Assembly: GCA_026398435.1 (NCBI GenBank)
Contig: JAPLSW010000032.1
Coordinates: forward strand, 1-64,000
Length of the DNA: 64,000 nt
Direction of reading: 5' to 3'
DNA from: Chlamydiota bacterium
GTDB taxonomy: Bacteria; Chlamydiota; Chlamydiia; Chlamydiales; Rhabdochlamydiaceae
Shown here: piece by piece, positions 25,908 through 35,168 of the stretch
How the letters are laid out: every line of letters starts with the position of its first letter
How positions within the stretch are numbered: the stretch's first letter is position 1
Position numbers and translations under genes: made by a program
Notes under the pieces: generated by a model
The model's database searches: none
Seen by the model: only the letters and a program-made list of their open reading frames with translations
Told to the model about the DNA's origin: nothing

Positions 25908-26282
25908 GTCAAATCAACAAGGTAACTATTTATATGGGCTCATAGCCTATCAAGATCATGTGAACCTGTAAACAAATAATCGAACAGAAAAAATTTGGAA
26001 AACTCAAGAACCTGCTATTTTATGTATTTTTTAAATATAAAACCGCAAAAATAAAACTGCAAAAATCCAAATAAACCTCAAAAATTCGGTCAGTATCAGT
26101 GTTGCCCCCTGCCATAAGAGCATGACTTTTTTTTATTCCTATGATCGAAATTCTCGGTTTTTTCCGAGAATTTTATAATAAATATTTTGAAAAGAGACGA
26201 AAGTATTTTTTTAAGCTCTATTATATAACTTTATTTGACTTGGGATCTGTTTTCACTAGGATTGACACTCCAAAAACTCTAG
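25908..26282. other. intergenic region with a strong hairpin
   Basis: This 375-bp AT-rich stretch has no credible gene. It holds a perfect 10-bp stem AAATTCTCGG/CCGAGAATTT around a T6 loop at 26148-26173. A low-T tail means it may be a weak terminator or a protein-binding site. The upstream region of the AlaX gene lies at its left edge. Confidence 0.6.
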
Positions 26283-27227
26283 CTATCGCTCGATAGCATC
26301 CCCATTAAGAAGAACACTTAGAGTAGCTACCAAAAAGTCCTGGTTCTCATAGTAAGCTAGGATTCTTTTTCGAGTATCTAGGAAGGACTGTTTTAGGTTT
26401 TGAGTTTCTATAGTGTTAGGATTGGCAAGAAAACAGGGATAATCCAGCACTTGAGAGAAGTCTCTTGTGCGTATTCCAAAATAGGCCCAAGAGTAGTAGG
26501 GCATAGTCATAAAATACTCATATATCTCATTGCTCCAGACTGGTTCTAAAGGGACCTTATTCCCTCGCATTTTCTCTTCAAATAGCCAGGCATTGTCTCT
26601 ACCATACCCAAAAAGAGTTCCAATTAATCCTTCATGCCGTTGCAGGACATCATTAAAAAACGACCTGTTATTTTTTGCTAAAAGGAGCTGCTCGTAGGAG
26701 ATATTCTGATTGCCTAGAACCTCTTGAAAATCTGCAGCATAGGTATTTACTGCCTCTTTAAGTTTACGTTTATCTAGTAAAAAAACGGAAACAGCGGGAT
26801 TTGGCCGAACAGATCTTTGCCAAAAGGGATTTTTCTCAACCCAAAGGAGAAACTCTGAGTTAGCAAAAAAATGCTGATATTTTAACCATGTCTTCCAGCC
26901 TGAGTAGGCTCTTAAATTTTTTGGATGTACTGAGTTAAGAAAGAATTCCCAGTTTGAGGTCGATATTGGCTGGTAAAAACCACTCATATGCATGGGCTTA
27001 CTCCCTAAAAGGGTATATCCCCCGTCTTCCAAGATCATAATCTTATAGAAGAACTGCTCGAGCCTTTTTCGATCTTTTCTAGGCATCGAAATTTGCAGAT
27101 CTCTCCCATCTCTAGAAGGTATCTGGATCTCAACGCTGCTATTTTCATAGCCTTGCCACAATAAAAAAAAGGAGATAACTCCATAAAGAAATATCCTTTT
27201 TATTTGGCGATCTTCTTTCATCTGCAC
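26283..27227 (-). CDS. hypothetical membrane-anchored protein, 314 aa
   Basis: A charged N-terminus (MQMKEDRQIKR) is followed by one hydrophobic helix (residues ~11-25), so the protein is anchored or exported. The rest is soluble and aromatic-rich, with segments such as SVHPKNLRAYSGWKTWL and YYSWAYFGIRT. I do not recognise a family; the style resembles expanded hypothetical families in environmental chlamydiae. It lies 43 bp downstream of the secreted zinc-finger gene on the same strand and is likely cotranscribed with it. Confidence 0.7.
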   Translation of the reverse strand: MQMKEDRQIKRIFLYGVISFFLLWQGYENSSVEIQIPSRDGRDLQISMPRKDRKRLEQFFYKIMILEDGGYTLLGSKPMHMSGFYQPISTSNWEFFLNSVHPKNLRAYSGWKTWLKYQHFFANSEFLLWVEKNPFWQRSVRPNPAVSVFLLDKRKLKEAVNTYAADFQEVLGNQNISYEQLLLAKNNRSFFNDVLQRHEGLIGTLFGYGRDNAWLFEEKMRGNKVPLEPVWSNEIYEYFMTMPYYSWAYFGIRTRDFSQVLDYPCFLANPNTIETQNLKQSFLDTRKRILAYYENQDFLVATLSVLLNGDAIER

Positions 27228-27270
27228 TTCCTAAATGTTGCCGAAGACACACGTTCTTCGGCATTAATGT

Positions 27271-27627
27271 TTATTCTTCTATTAAGTTATTTCTTCTTTT
27301 TCCGCATCTATCACAACTCCATATACTACTTGTGTTGTAATAATTACAGGCTCCACATGTCCATCCACCCTGACTGTCAAAGATGTACATCCCTTCACTA
27401 TCAGAAAATAAGGCACTTGTTTGTACCCAATTCTGGTTTAAAGATACGTACATATCTTTTCCACGGAACATCACATGCTCTGGATTGATATATATTTTCG
27501 ATTTTCTCTGAGCTGAAGCAGCTAGAGATTGATTTTGCTCTAAAGAACATTTTTTATTCTCATGTCCATAAGATGTACTGCATATTATTGCTAAAATGAA
27601 AAAAGCGATGACTCTCATATATTTCAT
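27271..27627 (-). CDS. secreted RanBP2-type zinc finger protein
   Basis: The 118-residue protein starts with a signal peptide (MKYMRVIAFFILAIICSTSYG). Near the C-terminus is an exact RanBP2-type zinc finger: W-T-C-x2-C-x3-N-x6-C-x2-C (residues ~88-107, starting GGWTC and ending CDRCG). RanBP2 fingers bind ubiquitin or RNA in eukaryotes. A middle segment (MYVSLNQNWVQTSALFSD) is unfamiliar. AGGAGGG lies just upstream of the ATG. An exported eukaryotic-type finger is a strong candidate for a host-directed protein, though the target is unknown. Confidence 0.78.
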   Translation of the reverse strand: MKYMRVIAFFILAIICSTSYGHENKKCSLEQNQSLAASAQRKSKIYINPEHVMFRGKDMYVSLNQNWVQTSALFSDSEGMYIFDSQGGWTCGACNYYNTSSIWSCDRCGKRRNNLIEE

Positions 27628-27696
27628 GGAAACCCTCCTCTTAGGTTAAGATACGTTAAATAAAAAATACAGACTAGCACCCTATAATTTAATTTT

Positions 27697-28692
27697 CTAA
27701 AGATTTCTGTTGGCGTCTTTTACCCACTCCCGAAGATCGATTCCAGCAAGGTAAGCATCTCCAGGACTTTTCCCTATAGGAGGCAGCCACAGTTGCACAT
27801 GTGGATATACCTTTTTCCACCACTGGTATGCAATAGCTCCAGCAGAATCTACATCTAGCGAAAAGAAAATTAAGGGAGCCCTCATCAGCAGCGCATGAGC
27901 TTCTGCATCCGGTCTTTTACTAGCTCCTCCTAATGCCATGCAAGTGACGATGTCCCCCGCTACCTGACTAATAAGTATCGCATCAAACTCTGATTCGACA
28001 ACCATAATGGGTTTATCTAGAACCTTACCATATCTGCTAGGAGTCTGCATGCCGCCAGGGATCTCCACATATTTAGGGAATTGATCGGTTTCTTCCCATT
28101 CATCTCTACGTATTTTAAGCTTAATAGGTTCATTTGTATCTGCATCAAATGTAGGAAGAACAAGACCCTTTGGAAGCCAGAGTTTTTTATGTTCATTGTT
28201 GGAGAAGCCCCATTGATCTCTTGAAATCCATAGTGAATGAGGGTTCCATCCTACCTGACAAGATTTCATGGTTTTGGGATTGAATCCTCTCTCTAGGAAC
28301 AGTCCTACTGCATAGCTATTGTTAAAGAGATTCTGATGGCAGCGCTTGATGAATTCTGAAGCACTTTGTCTCCAGCCAAAGCTCGGAAACTCCGATACTT
28401 TAGGCTCAAAAACGTTTCTCTGAGCTATATTCTTTAGCTGGGAAAGCTTTGGCTCTGTACCTACACGAGCGCAGGCAGCAGAATAAGAAAGCATATGAAA
28501 GTCCCTGAGGTACTGAATTATGTCCCCTTTTTTCTCACAACGTCTACAAAGGTAACGATTGACCTTATCCCAAATGATAAATCGATCCTTACCCCCACAT
28601 CTTGGACAAGGGCAGTGATACTCACCCCCATTTGTCGATGCTACTTTTTTTGGTACGAGTCCATCTGCTTGTATTAAATCGAGTAATTGCAT
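27697..28692 (-). CDS. primase: zinc-ribbon plus Toprim, module copy 1
   Basis: The ~331-residue protein has an N-terminal zinc ribbon (C-P-x-C then C-R-R-C, with HCPCPRCGGKDRF) and a later Toprim core (MVVESEFDAILIS, and FFSLDVDSAGAIAYQWW carrying the DxD). This resembles phage and plasmid primases such as the P4 alpha N-terminal half. The start at 28692 is preferred because AAGGA lies upstream at good spacing and the residues align with the paralogue at 35708-36694. It lies downstream of an iteron cluster and a truncated helicase gene. Confidence 0.88.
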   Translation of the reverse strand: MQLLDLIQADGLVPKKVASTNGGEYHCPCPRCGGKDRFIIWDKVNRYLCRRCEKKGDIIQYLRDFHMLSYSAACARVGTEPKLSQLKNIAQRNVFEPKVSEFPSFGWRQSASEFIKRCHQNLFNNSYAVGLFLERGFNPKTMKSCQVGWNPHSLWISRDQWGFSNNEHKKLWLPKGLVLPTFDADTNEPIKLKIRRDEWEETDQFPKYVEIPGGMQTPSRYGKVLDKPIMVVESEFDAILISQVAGDIVTCMALGGASKRPDAEAHALLMRAPLIFFSLDVDSAGAIAYQWWKKVYPHVQLWLPPIGKSPGDAYLAGIDLREWVKDANRNL

Positions 28693-28719
28693 GGTAAATT
28701 CCTTATATCTTGAAAGCCC

Positions 28720-28810
28720 GTCCATGCAGTCCATGCATTTTTTTTTGCTGGAATCACAAAGCGAAGAAATCCCCGGAATTTTTTGCTTGGACTGCCTGGA
28801 CTACTTGGAC
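28720..28810. other. iteron cluster, candidate replication origin 1
   Basis: GTCCA starts at 28720 and 28729, and the inverse TGGAC at 28788, 28797 and 28806. All neighbours are exactly 9 bp apart, and the two clusters face each other across ~54 bp of AT-rich DNA. It lies between the primase and helicase genes. Two similar pairs lie in the matching place of module copy 2. Origin function is inferred from the layout. Confidence 0.65.
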
Positions 28811-28840
28811 ATTAATGAAAATTAAAAAGAGAGTAGATTC

Positions 28841-29881
28841 CTACTCTCCCCATATACGATCCGTTTGGCGGGTAAACCGCTCAAACGCAGTCCGGCATTC
28901 TTTCAAGCAAGGAAACTCATACCACCATTCCCTCTCCCCTTCGATGCTACGTCGAATTTTCTGCACAGAAAGAAGCTTTTTAAGCTTCTTTCCAAACTCA
29001 GAACTAGGCTCATACCTGATACCTTCTCTCTTACACCAATTCCGATAGTGGTAATACACTGTTTCGCAGCAGCAGACTCCCCACTCTACTTGGCTATTAA
29101 GAGAAGAAAGACTAAATCCCCCTTCTTTTAAAGCTTCATAGAGGTAGTTCTCAATACTGCCAGCTCCCTTCATCTTGATGTCGAAGCAGCAATCATTTAC
29201 CGGCATCTGTCTTGGGTCAAAATCAGAGAGATCCTCTTGTAGAAGATCATACAGGAGGGCTGCAAGCCCTCCCGATACCATCTCTTTTTCTATAAGCTCG
29301 AAATAGTCTAGGTCTCTTTTGCGATGGGAAGAAACATCGAGAACAAAGAAACGCCTATCATCTAGATCCATGGGAACAGCCCATTCTTCATTGCTTGAGA
29401 CAATGAGATGCCTGCAATTATCTATAGGTATTGCATCTTGCCCCTTACCCTCTATGATGATCGTGGGATCTGTAATTAGGGCCTTGATCGCCCCTATTTC
29501 TTTCTTCGAACCACCCCAGATCGCTTCATTGGCGTGCAGGAGATAAGCGTATTTTAAGTGACTGTTGAACTTGCCACAGATATGCTCAAGACTTGTCACA
29601 GTAAGAAAATAGGGACCAAATATCTTGCCAAAGTAATCAACGAACTTATTCTTTCCAGTTCCTTGTAGCCCTCTTAAAACAAGAGCTGTTGCCAAAAGGG
29701 CAGGCTTTTGGACAACAGAGGCCATCCATTTTCTTACATAGGTATAAAATTCCTCTTGGTCTGAGCAGATGACTTCTTTGACATGCTGCCAGAAGAGCCT
29801 GCAGTCTCCTTGGGCAGGAACTACAGCAAATCCCTTAAAAATCCAGATCATTTTATACAACTTTATTATTTTCCCTCGCAA
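28841..29881 (-). pseudogene. DUF5906-type SF3 helicase, N-terminally truncated, module copy 1
   Basis: From the FKGFAV block onward the protein aligns closely to the 449-residue paralogue at 37147-38496. It includes Walker A (LRGLQGTGKNKF), HANEAIWGG, ITDPTIIIEGKG and the DDRRFFVL end of the motor domain. The first ~115 residues of the paralogue are missing and replaced by ~14 unrelated residues (MRGKIIKLYKMIW...). The break lies near 29850. The motor is intact, so partial function is possible, but the N-terminal region is lost. No good ribosome binding site precedes the ATG at 29881. Confidence 0.75.
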
Positions 29882-29999
29882 TCAACCTAGAAAATACTTG
29901 CTTAGGAGAGGATGCTAAAATTATTAATTTGATGTAAATTTTCTGTTAGATAAAATCAGTGAGATCTTTAACAAGAACTTGAATTAACAGGAGATTTTT

Positions 30000-30221
30000 A
30001 TGACTTACGAACAAGCCGAAAACGAAGTTAACTTCTACGACTTCCATTGCTCGAGTGATAATCTGTGGTATAATTCTCTTCCTAAAGAGAAAAAAATCAT
30101 ATTAATGCGCGTTGCCGCTCAAATATGTAGTGAAAAGTTAAAAAAAGCGGCTACTAGCCTGCAAGCTCTATTAGAACTCTATGATAGTTTTGAATCTTTG
30201 ATGCTTAGAAAAGGGGTGTAA
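30000..30221 (+). CDS. small hypothetical protein, 73 aa
   Basis: This short soluble protein is predicted helical and has no known domain. The ATG follows CAGGAG at good spacing, which supports expression. It is the only plus-strand gene between the two primase modules and could be a regulator, but nothing in the sequence shows that. Confidence 0.5.
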   Translation: MTYEQAENEVNFYDFHCSSDNLWYNSLPKEKKIILMRVAAQICSEKLKKAATSLQALLELYDSFESLMLRKGV

Positions 30222-30247
30222 TTCTAAAATTACTATCAGCCTATTTT

Positions 30248-30499
30248 CTAACTTTCAATCTCAATAACTTGGAGTGCGTATTGATTGCCATTTATGGCTT
30301 CAAGAACGACTCTCTGATCTAATTTCCACGGCTTCTCATATTTGGCTAATATCTTAATAGCATAGGGATTCCCCTGTAGCGCTGCATCAACCAAAGTCTC
30401 ATTGATTTTGTATTCTTTCCATGCCATATAGCCAGCAAAAGATAACGAACCTATGATAAGAACCATAGGAAAACTAAAGTACTTCAAAAAATTTCGCAT
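30248..30499 (-). CDS. small membrane-anchored protein, 83 aa
   Basis: One N-terminal hydrophobic helix (FSFPMVLIIGSLSFAGYMAW) precedes a short soluble tail containing two similar segments (VDAALQGNPYAIKILAKYEK and VVLEAINGNQYALQVIEIE). These may be two copies of a short helical repeat. GGAGAGAAC lies before the ATG. Function unknown. It is one of four small membrane genes in a row. Confidence 0.5.
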   Translation of the reverse strand: MRNFLKYFSFPMVLIIGSLSFAGYMAWKEYKINETLVDAALQGNPYAIKILAKYEKPWKLDQRVVLEAINGNQYALQVIEIES

Positions 30500-30513
30500 G
30501 TTCTCTCCTAAGG

Positions 30514-30708
30514 CTATTTATTTTCACAATTCGACATATCAACAAATTTTCTCTTTATCTCGTTGATCTCATTTTTTAGATATGCGATTTCACTTCGATC
30601 ATTTTCCTCGATCTTCTCTTTTTCCTTTGATAAATAGTGCTTATGTGTTGCTCTTACACCGAAGCAAAAACTTATCAAAATCGCAAAACACAACCACAAA
30701 CCGTCCAT
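30514..30708 (-). CDS. small single-span protein with coiled coil, 64 aa
   Basis: A hydrophobic N-terminus (LWLCFAILISFCFGV) is followed by a charged helix with heptad spacing (KEKIEENDRSEIAYLKNEI...). This looks like the i-spanin/Rz-like small-protein shape, but that is only a shape comparison. It sits 14 bp upstream of the 83-residue membrane gene on the same strand. Confidence 0.45.
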   Translation of the reverse strand: MDGLWLCFAILISFCFGVRATHKHYLSKEKEKIEENDRSEIAYLKNEINEIKRKFVDMSNCENK

Positions 30709-30797
30709 AGAGCCCCTTTTTTACTGAGGATTTTACTCAACATGTAAATTAAAGCACATGCCCAATCAATTTTTTATTGGGCTCAAGATGCACTAGA

Positions 30798-31052
30798 TTA
30801 ATTTGACAATCCTTTACCCTGTCCTTTACGCTTCTCTGGGAAAACCCAATAGTAGTAGAGAAGATGGCCGATTACTGACCCAATAATAATGCCTCCAAAA
30901 CCGAACAACCTCATATTAGTTAAGGATTCCCCTTGAGTAACCCATTTGCAAACTCTATGAGAAAGGCTAAAACCAAAAGGAATCATACCAAAGGTTACCA
31001 CCCGGGCTGCAAAATTATTATCTCTAAGGAAGTTTTTCATCATATTTATCAT
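30798..31052 (-). CDS. small membrane protein, 84 aa
   Basis: Two hydrophobic segments are visible (~residues 15-32 and ~48-68), with a basic tail (PEKRKGQGKGL). No family recognised. It follows the 97-residue membrane gene by 11 bp and is probably cotranscribed with it. Confidence 0.5.
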   Translation of the reverse strand: MINMMKNFLRDNNFAARVVTFGMIPFGFSLSHRVCKWVTQGESLTNMRLFGFGGIIIGSVIGHLLYYYWVFPEKRKGQGKGLSN

Positions 31053-31063
31053 AATTTGATATC

Positions 31064-31357
31064 CTATCCGTTACCGATATTTTGGCTTAGTTTTTTGCCT
31101 CTTTCTCTCTTATCCCAAAGATATAGAATGTACCCAAAGAAACAACCGCCTAAAACCAGCATTATTTGACTTTTAATAAATACGAGTTCTATTCCCATAT
31201 TCCCCTTTAGAATTTCAAACCATATCAAAAGGTGGTGCCCTCCAGAATTGAGAATAGTAAACAACCACGTAAATCTCATAACTTTCTTTAGATTCAAGTA
31301 TTTAAAGGAGGAAAGATGATCGAATGCTTGCTCAAGAATGTTTGGCTTCTGTTTCAT
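31064..31357 (-). CDS. small membrane protein, 97 aa
   Basis: Two hydrophobic stretches (~residues 28-46 and ~58-79) are separated by a short loop; the ends are charged. No family recognised. AGGATCCCT precedes the ATG. First of two adjacent small membrane genes on the minus strand. Confidence 0.5.
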   Translation of the reverse strand: MKQKPNILEQAFDHLSSFKYLNLKKVMRFTWLFTILNSGGHHLLIWFEILKGNMGIELVFIKSQIMLVLGGCFFGYILYLWDKRERGKKLSQNIGNG

Positions 31358-31504
31358 AGGGATCCTAGTAATTCAATTTAAGTGATTGGGCTCTCGCTTT
31401 GAGACAATAGTTGGACTAAAATCACTCTTATATCAGAGAGATCGCAGGACAAGCAAATCTTTTAAAATGTCACAATGAGATACTAGAAGATTAAAAGCCT
31501 TCAG

Positions 31505-31750
31505 AGGAGTGTTTATAAAATTCCTACCCCGAGGGGGCATCGAAGCTGGCAACGAATGCATATCAAAAATTCAGCCTGGGAAAAACCTTAATTATAGCGA
31601 CTGCTAGTGCTGGAATCATTTTCATATCAAATGCACTTGTGGGGGAAAATAAAAAAACAAGACTCAGGATGCTTTTTCAATATATTTTATATCGCGATTG
31701 TTCTCATTTTAGCGACGTGGGCGCTGATAGGGTTTGCATCTAAAGACTAA
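31505..31750 (+). pseudogene. possible decayed small membrane gene
   Basis: Two frames here encode hydrophobic helices (KTLIIATASAGIIFIS, then YIAIVLILATWALIGF). They would join across the A7 run near 31655 if the frame changed, and no good start codon is found. This looks like a frameshifted remnant of a two-span protein. The rest of the 31358-31756 gap shows nothing recognisable. Confidence 0.3.
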
Positions 31751-31756
31751 GGATGT

Positions 31757-32701
31757 TTATTTTACAGCAATAATTGCCGGAAAAATACATCTTGAATCAG
31801 GTTCAATTCTGATATTTGAAAAACCAGCTTTTCTAAAATCATCCTTAATCTCTGCTAGCGTTCTAAAATTAAACCATTGAATATTTAAAATATCTCTATG
31901 AAGGACTGTTTCTAGATACATATCATATTTTGGTATGGCATTTACTTCCCAATTAGATTTCCTACTATCCAAATAGGGAGGCCACGTAAGAACACCGGTG
32001 AATAGTGTCCCTCCAGGTTTTAATGCATCAAATAAATTGCGGTAGAATTGGACAACTTTTTCCTCATCCCTTTCGTACATGTTCAATCCAATACTGCTAA
32101 TGAAATCAAATGAGTCTTTATATTGCAAATTCCATGCATCTTCCTGAATGTATTTAACATTAACTCGATCAATGTCTAACTCTCTAGAGAGAATTTCACT
32201 TCTATTTAGAGAATCCCTATCAATATCAATTCCTATTAAGGAAATATCATCTATTCCTGAGTAATCCAGTGAAAGTAAATCACGCATTAATCCACAGGGC
32301 AGAGAAGCGAAAATTTTACCGTTAGCAATGAGCTTTTGTGCATTTTTTTTAAGTTTTATATACAATTCTCTCTGAGCAAGGACTGTAGGAGAGTTAAATA
32401 AAAAAAACCGCTCTATTACAGAAAGATCTAAATCAACAAGACTCTTCCCAGTAAAATACTCTTGTGGGGAGATAAGATAGTCTGTCCACATACCATTCGA
32501 TCCACCAGATAAAAGTATATGCCGACCAAGGGGGAAACTGGCCAAATCATCCAGAATTGCAACAACTTCTTCTCGAGTAATATGAGAAAAATCATTCCTA
32601 GATATAAAACCATCCTTAAGATTTTCAACTGCTTCCTCAATCCCAGGATATAAAGAATGATGAGTTCTGCTGCCACTTAACAAGGACTGTTCTGAAATCA
32701 T
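31757..32701 (-). CDS. SAM-dependent methyltransferase (class I)
   Basis: The 314-residue protein has a class I methyltransferase domain in its second half. SLPCGLMRDLL acts as motif I (an unusual CG instead of GxG), LIGIDIDRDSL is motif II with the acidic residue, QEDAWNL follows, then ISSIGLNMY and LFDALKPGGTLFTG (motif V/VI). The first ~110 residues are helical and unfamiliar. It is the last gene of a three-gene operon with another methyltransferase and an MFS transporter. The substrate is probably a small molecule handled by the transporter, but that is inference. Confidence 0.82.
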   Translation of the reverse strand: MISEQSLLSGSRTHHSLYPGIEEAVENLKDGFISRNDFSHITREEVVAILDDLASFPLGRHILLSGGSNGMWTDYLISPQEYFTGKSLVDLDLSVIERFFLFNSPTVLAQRELYIKLKKNAQKLIANGKIFASLPCGLMRDLLSLDYSGIDDISLIGIDIDRDSLNRSEILSRELDIDRVNVKYIQEDAWNLQYKDSFDFISSIGLNMYERDEEKVVQFYRNLFDALKPGGTLFTGVLTWPPYLDSRKSNWEVNAIPKYDMYLETVLHRDILNIQWFNFRTLAEIKDDFRKAGFSNIRIEPDSRCIFPAIIAVK

Positions 32702-32730
32702 TTTAAAGCCTATTTCGATTAATGTGATTT

Positions 32731-33717
32731 TTAAATAAAAGGTCTAAGAGTCCAAATGTAACAATTGGTGAGTCCGAATATTGGCTCTTGATTCATAATT
32801 TGCAACCCTGATTCTGCAAGAAGCCTTGAAGTTTCTGCAACTGTTCTCGGTTTAATCCCAAGCAGGCTATGTACAAAATCAAAACCTGGAAGTTGAAAAA
32901 GATTTCCATTTTCTGGCGATACTGCGTCAATGTAGATTACTGTTTTAGCATTGGGAAAGCTCTTCAGGAGAGATCCAATCATTCTTTTGCACATATTATC
33001 TGAAAAATCGTGCATTACAAAAGATTGAAGTACTACTTCAACCTCTGGATAAATTTCAGAGATATTGCTAATATCTTGTACTTGAAGAGTTATCCTATCA
33101 TTTGCATTGAGACTGCTTTTTGCTATTTCTATCGAAGATGATGAAAAATCAAAGCCTAGCCCTGGCAATTTTGTCATTTTACAAAGGTGTATAAGCGTCG
33201 AAGCGTTTCCACAACCTAGATCGCAAATTGTTCCCTTTATTGAATTGATTTTTAAAATTTTTAACAGCTTATCGTAAAAAAACGTATTACCCATATGAGA
33301 GGATGCTTTTGAGATCGCTATTTCATCCATAAGATCTCTGTATTGAGCTGGCTGATCTTGAGCAATTTTCATTTGATTTGATAATACTTGTCGGTACCCA
33401 TTGTAAATTAAACCTATAGAACTTCTATGCTGTACTAGGCCATTTCCTAAAGAAGTAAGTCGGAAAATTCCCTTATCAGAAAATACGATATTGTTACATT
33501 CGAGAGTTTGAATAGCCTCTCTAACAACTAATGGATTGGGAAATGCCCGAAAAGAATCAGAAGATAGGCCTCTTTCACTTGTTAATTCTTCAACTAAACC
33601 AAGCTCATCGATGAGAGAAAAGGCGTAGCAGGCTACACCCGCGGCAATAAAGTCCAGGGCTTTATCATTCCCATATTCTTTATTAAGAACTTTTTCTTTA
33701 TTTATAAGGATTCCCAT
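32731..33717 (-). CDS. O-methyltransferase-like SAM-dependent methyltransferase
   Basis: The 328-residue protein has an N-terminal winged-helix-like dimerisation region, as in O-methyltransferases of secondary metabolism. A SAM-binding core follows: ICDLGCGNASTLIHL (motif I), LGFDFSSSSIEIAK (motif II), LQVQDI, VVLQSFVMHDF and VIYIDAVSP. It overlaps the upstream MFS gene by 20 bp and precedes the second methyltransferase by 29 bp, so all three are likely made from one transcript. Substrate unknown. Confidence 0.85.
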   Translation of the reverse strand: MGILINKEKVLNKEYGNDKALDFIAAGVACYAFSLIDELGLVEELTSERGLSSDSFRAFPNPLVVREAIQTLECNNIVFSDKGIFRLTSLGNGLVQHRSSIGLIYNGYRQVLSNQMKIAQDQPAQYRDLMDEIAISKASSHMGNTFFYDKLLKILKINSIKGTICDLGCGNASTLIHLCKMTKLPGLGFDFSSSSIEIAKSSLNANDRITLQVQDISNISEIYPEVEVVLQSFVMHDFSDNMCKRMIGSLLKSFPNAKTVIYIDAVSPENGNLFQLPGFDFVHSLLGIKPRTVAETSRLLAESGLQIMNQEPIFGLTNCYIWTLRPFI

Positions 33718-34930
33718 TATTTCGTCTCATATTTTTTGCGTAATGAATAAAACTCCACATAATTATACTTCCGATAAGCAATATTGTCGATGAAATCCAA
33801 AACACATTATTATAGGAAGCTAATTTCGAAGACTTTATGTATTTAGCAGCAATAAGCACAGATATAGTATCTGTTGAGTCAAGTAATCCATATATCTTTC
33901 CCTGATCATCTAAATTTTTAATTTTAGATAATATAGAAAAAAGAGAGGGAATAAACAAAGCAAAACCAAGAGAGAGGGAAGGAATAAAATATTTGTAAAG
34001 AGGTGAAGATTCAACATAACTAAATATCACAGCCGAAACTAGGGATAAAAATGCTATTACAGTACCTAATTTGAGGCATTGACCATCCGTACCCCCTCTT
34101 CTTTGCAAAAACCATAAGATCCCAGTTCCTGCATAATACCCCAACCCCAGTTTTAGCGATAAACTGGAATAAAAATCGTTTTCAGCTAGAAGTTCACCTC
34201 TAAGTAGTATCTGATAAAATGAAATTTCGCTAAAAATATAACCCGAAAAAACCAATATTACTGGTGTAAGCAGGCAAAAATGCGCTATTTCTTTTAAATC
34301 TTTACGTGCAAAAGAAAAAAAACACTTAAGATTTAGACTGTTATTTTCAAATTTAAAACCATCGAACGAAGCCTCTTTAAACCACTTAATTGCAATTATA
34401 TAACAAACAACAGAAATGACAACTAAAGAAAAAACTATCAAGATTAATGGTATGTGGGTAAAGGAACGTAGATAGATGGGAACCCAAGATCCTAGTGCAT
34501 AAGCGCAAATAGCAACGGCTAAAGAAGTAGTAAATTTTTTTAGCGGGGCTATTGTAGCTACGGATGCCAGAGCAACTGGTGTTACATTTCCTCCTGTGGC
34601 CTTAAACATCAATGCTATGTACGCAATCCAATTATTATCATATTTAAGAAAAAATAAAATAAAAATTCCACTAACAACTAATGATGTAAGAGCGAAAATT
34701 AATATTCTACGCCTGCAATGAAAATCAGATAAACTTGCTAAAAAGAGCGCGAATGGTATGGCAGCGAGCAGATAAATGTTTGAAATCCACCCAGTTGGAT
34801 CTATAGACACAATAGATTCTAACAACACATCTTCTATGGATTGATCAACAAAAATAGCTAGTAAAATTATTAAAAATATCCGTAGGAAGCTGCTTGGCTT
34901 TTCCCCTTTCTGGATGGATTTAAATAGCAT
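33698..34930 (-). CDS. MFS transporter
   Basis: This integral membrane protein of ~410 residues has about 12 hydrophobic segments. The loop SLSDFHCRRRILIFAL after TM2 resembles the MFS signature D-x-x-x-R-R. I start at 34930 (MLFKSIQKGEK), because upstream sequence to 35059 is not membrane-like and begins with TTG; its ribosome binding site is weak, so the start is uncertain. It heads the operon with two methyltransferases. Direction and substrate are unknown; export of a methylated small molecule is one possibility. Confidence 0.8.
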   Translation of the reverse strand: MLFKSIQKGEKPSSFLRIFLIILLAIFVDQSIEDVLLESIVSIDPTGWISNIYLLAAIPFALFLASLSDFHCRRRILIFALTSLVVSGIFILFFLKYDNNWIAYIALMFKATGGNVTPVALASVATIAPLKKFTTSLAVAICAYALGSWVPIYLRSFTHIPLILIVFSLVVISVVCYIIAIKWFKEASFDGFKFENNSLNLKCFFSFARKDLKEIAHFCLLTPVILVFSGYIFSEISFYQILLRGELLAENDFYSSLSLKLGLGYYAGTGILWFLQRRGGTDGQCLKLGTVIAFLSLVSAVIFSYVESSPLYKYFIPSLSLGFALFIPSLFSILSKIKNLDDQGKIYGLLDSTDTISVLIAAKYIKSSKLASYNNVFWISSTILLIGSIIMWSFIHYAKNMRRNNGNPYK

Positions 34931-35168
34931 AAAAATTATACGTCCTATTTTAGCCTTTCTCCCAATTCCAAGTATAATTTTCTGACTACATTCACTTGAT
35001 GGCTTGCAATTGCACCGCACCCAATAACTATCAAAGAGGCTACTACTTTTGCAAGCCAAATCCCTACTTTTTCAGCTAAAATAGCCCTACTTAACGGGGG
35101 GGGATAATCCCCCTACCCTAGGAAGTGATGCTTGATGAAAAAATTAAACCTACCCGCTTTTTTACTAT

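Noticed and set aside
26148-26173. Perfect hairpin read as an intrinsic terminator
   Set aside because: The stem is strong, but the exit has no T-run on either strand and it lies more than 100 bp from either gene end, so I list it only as a hairpin.
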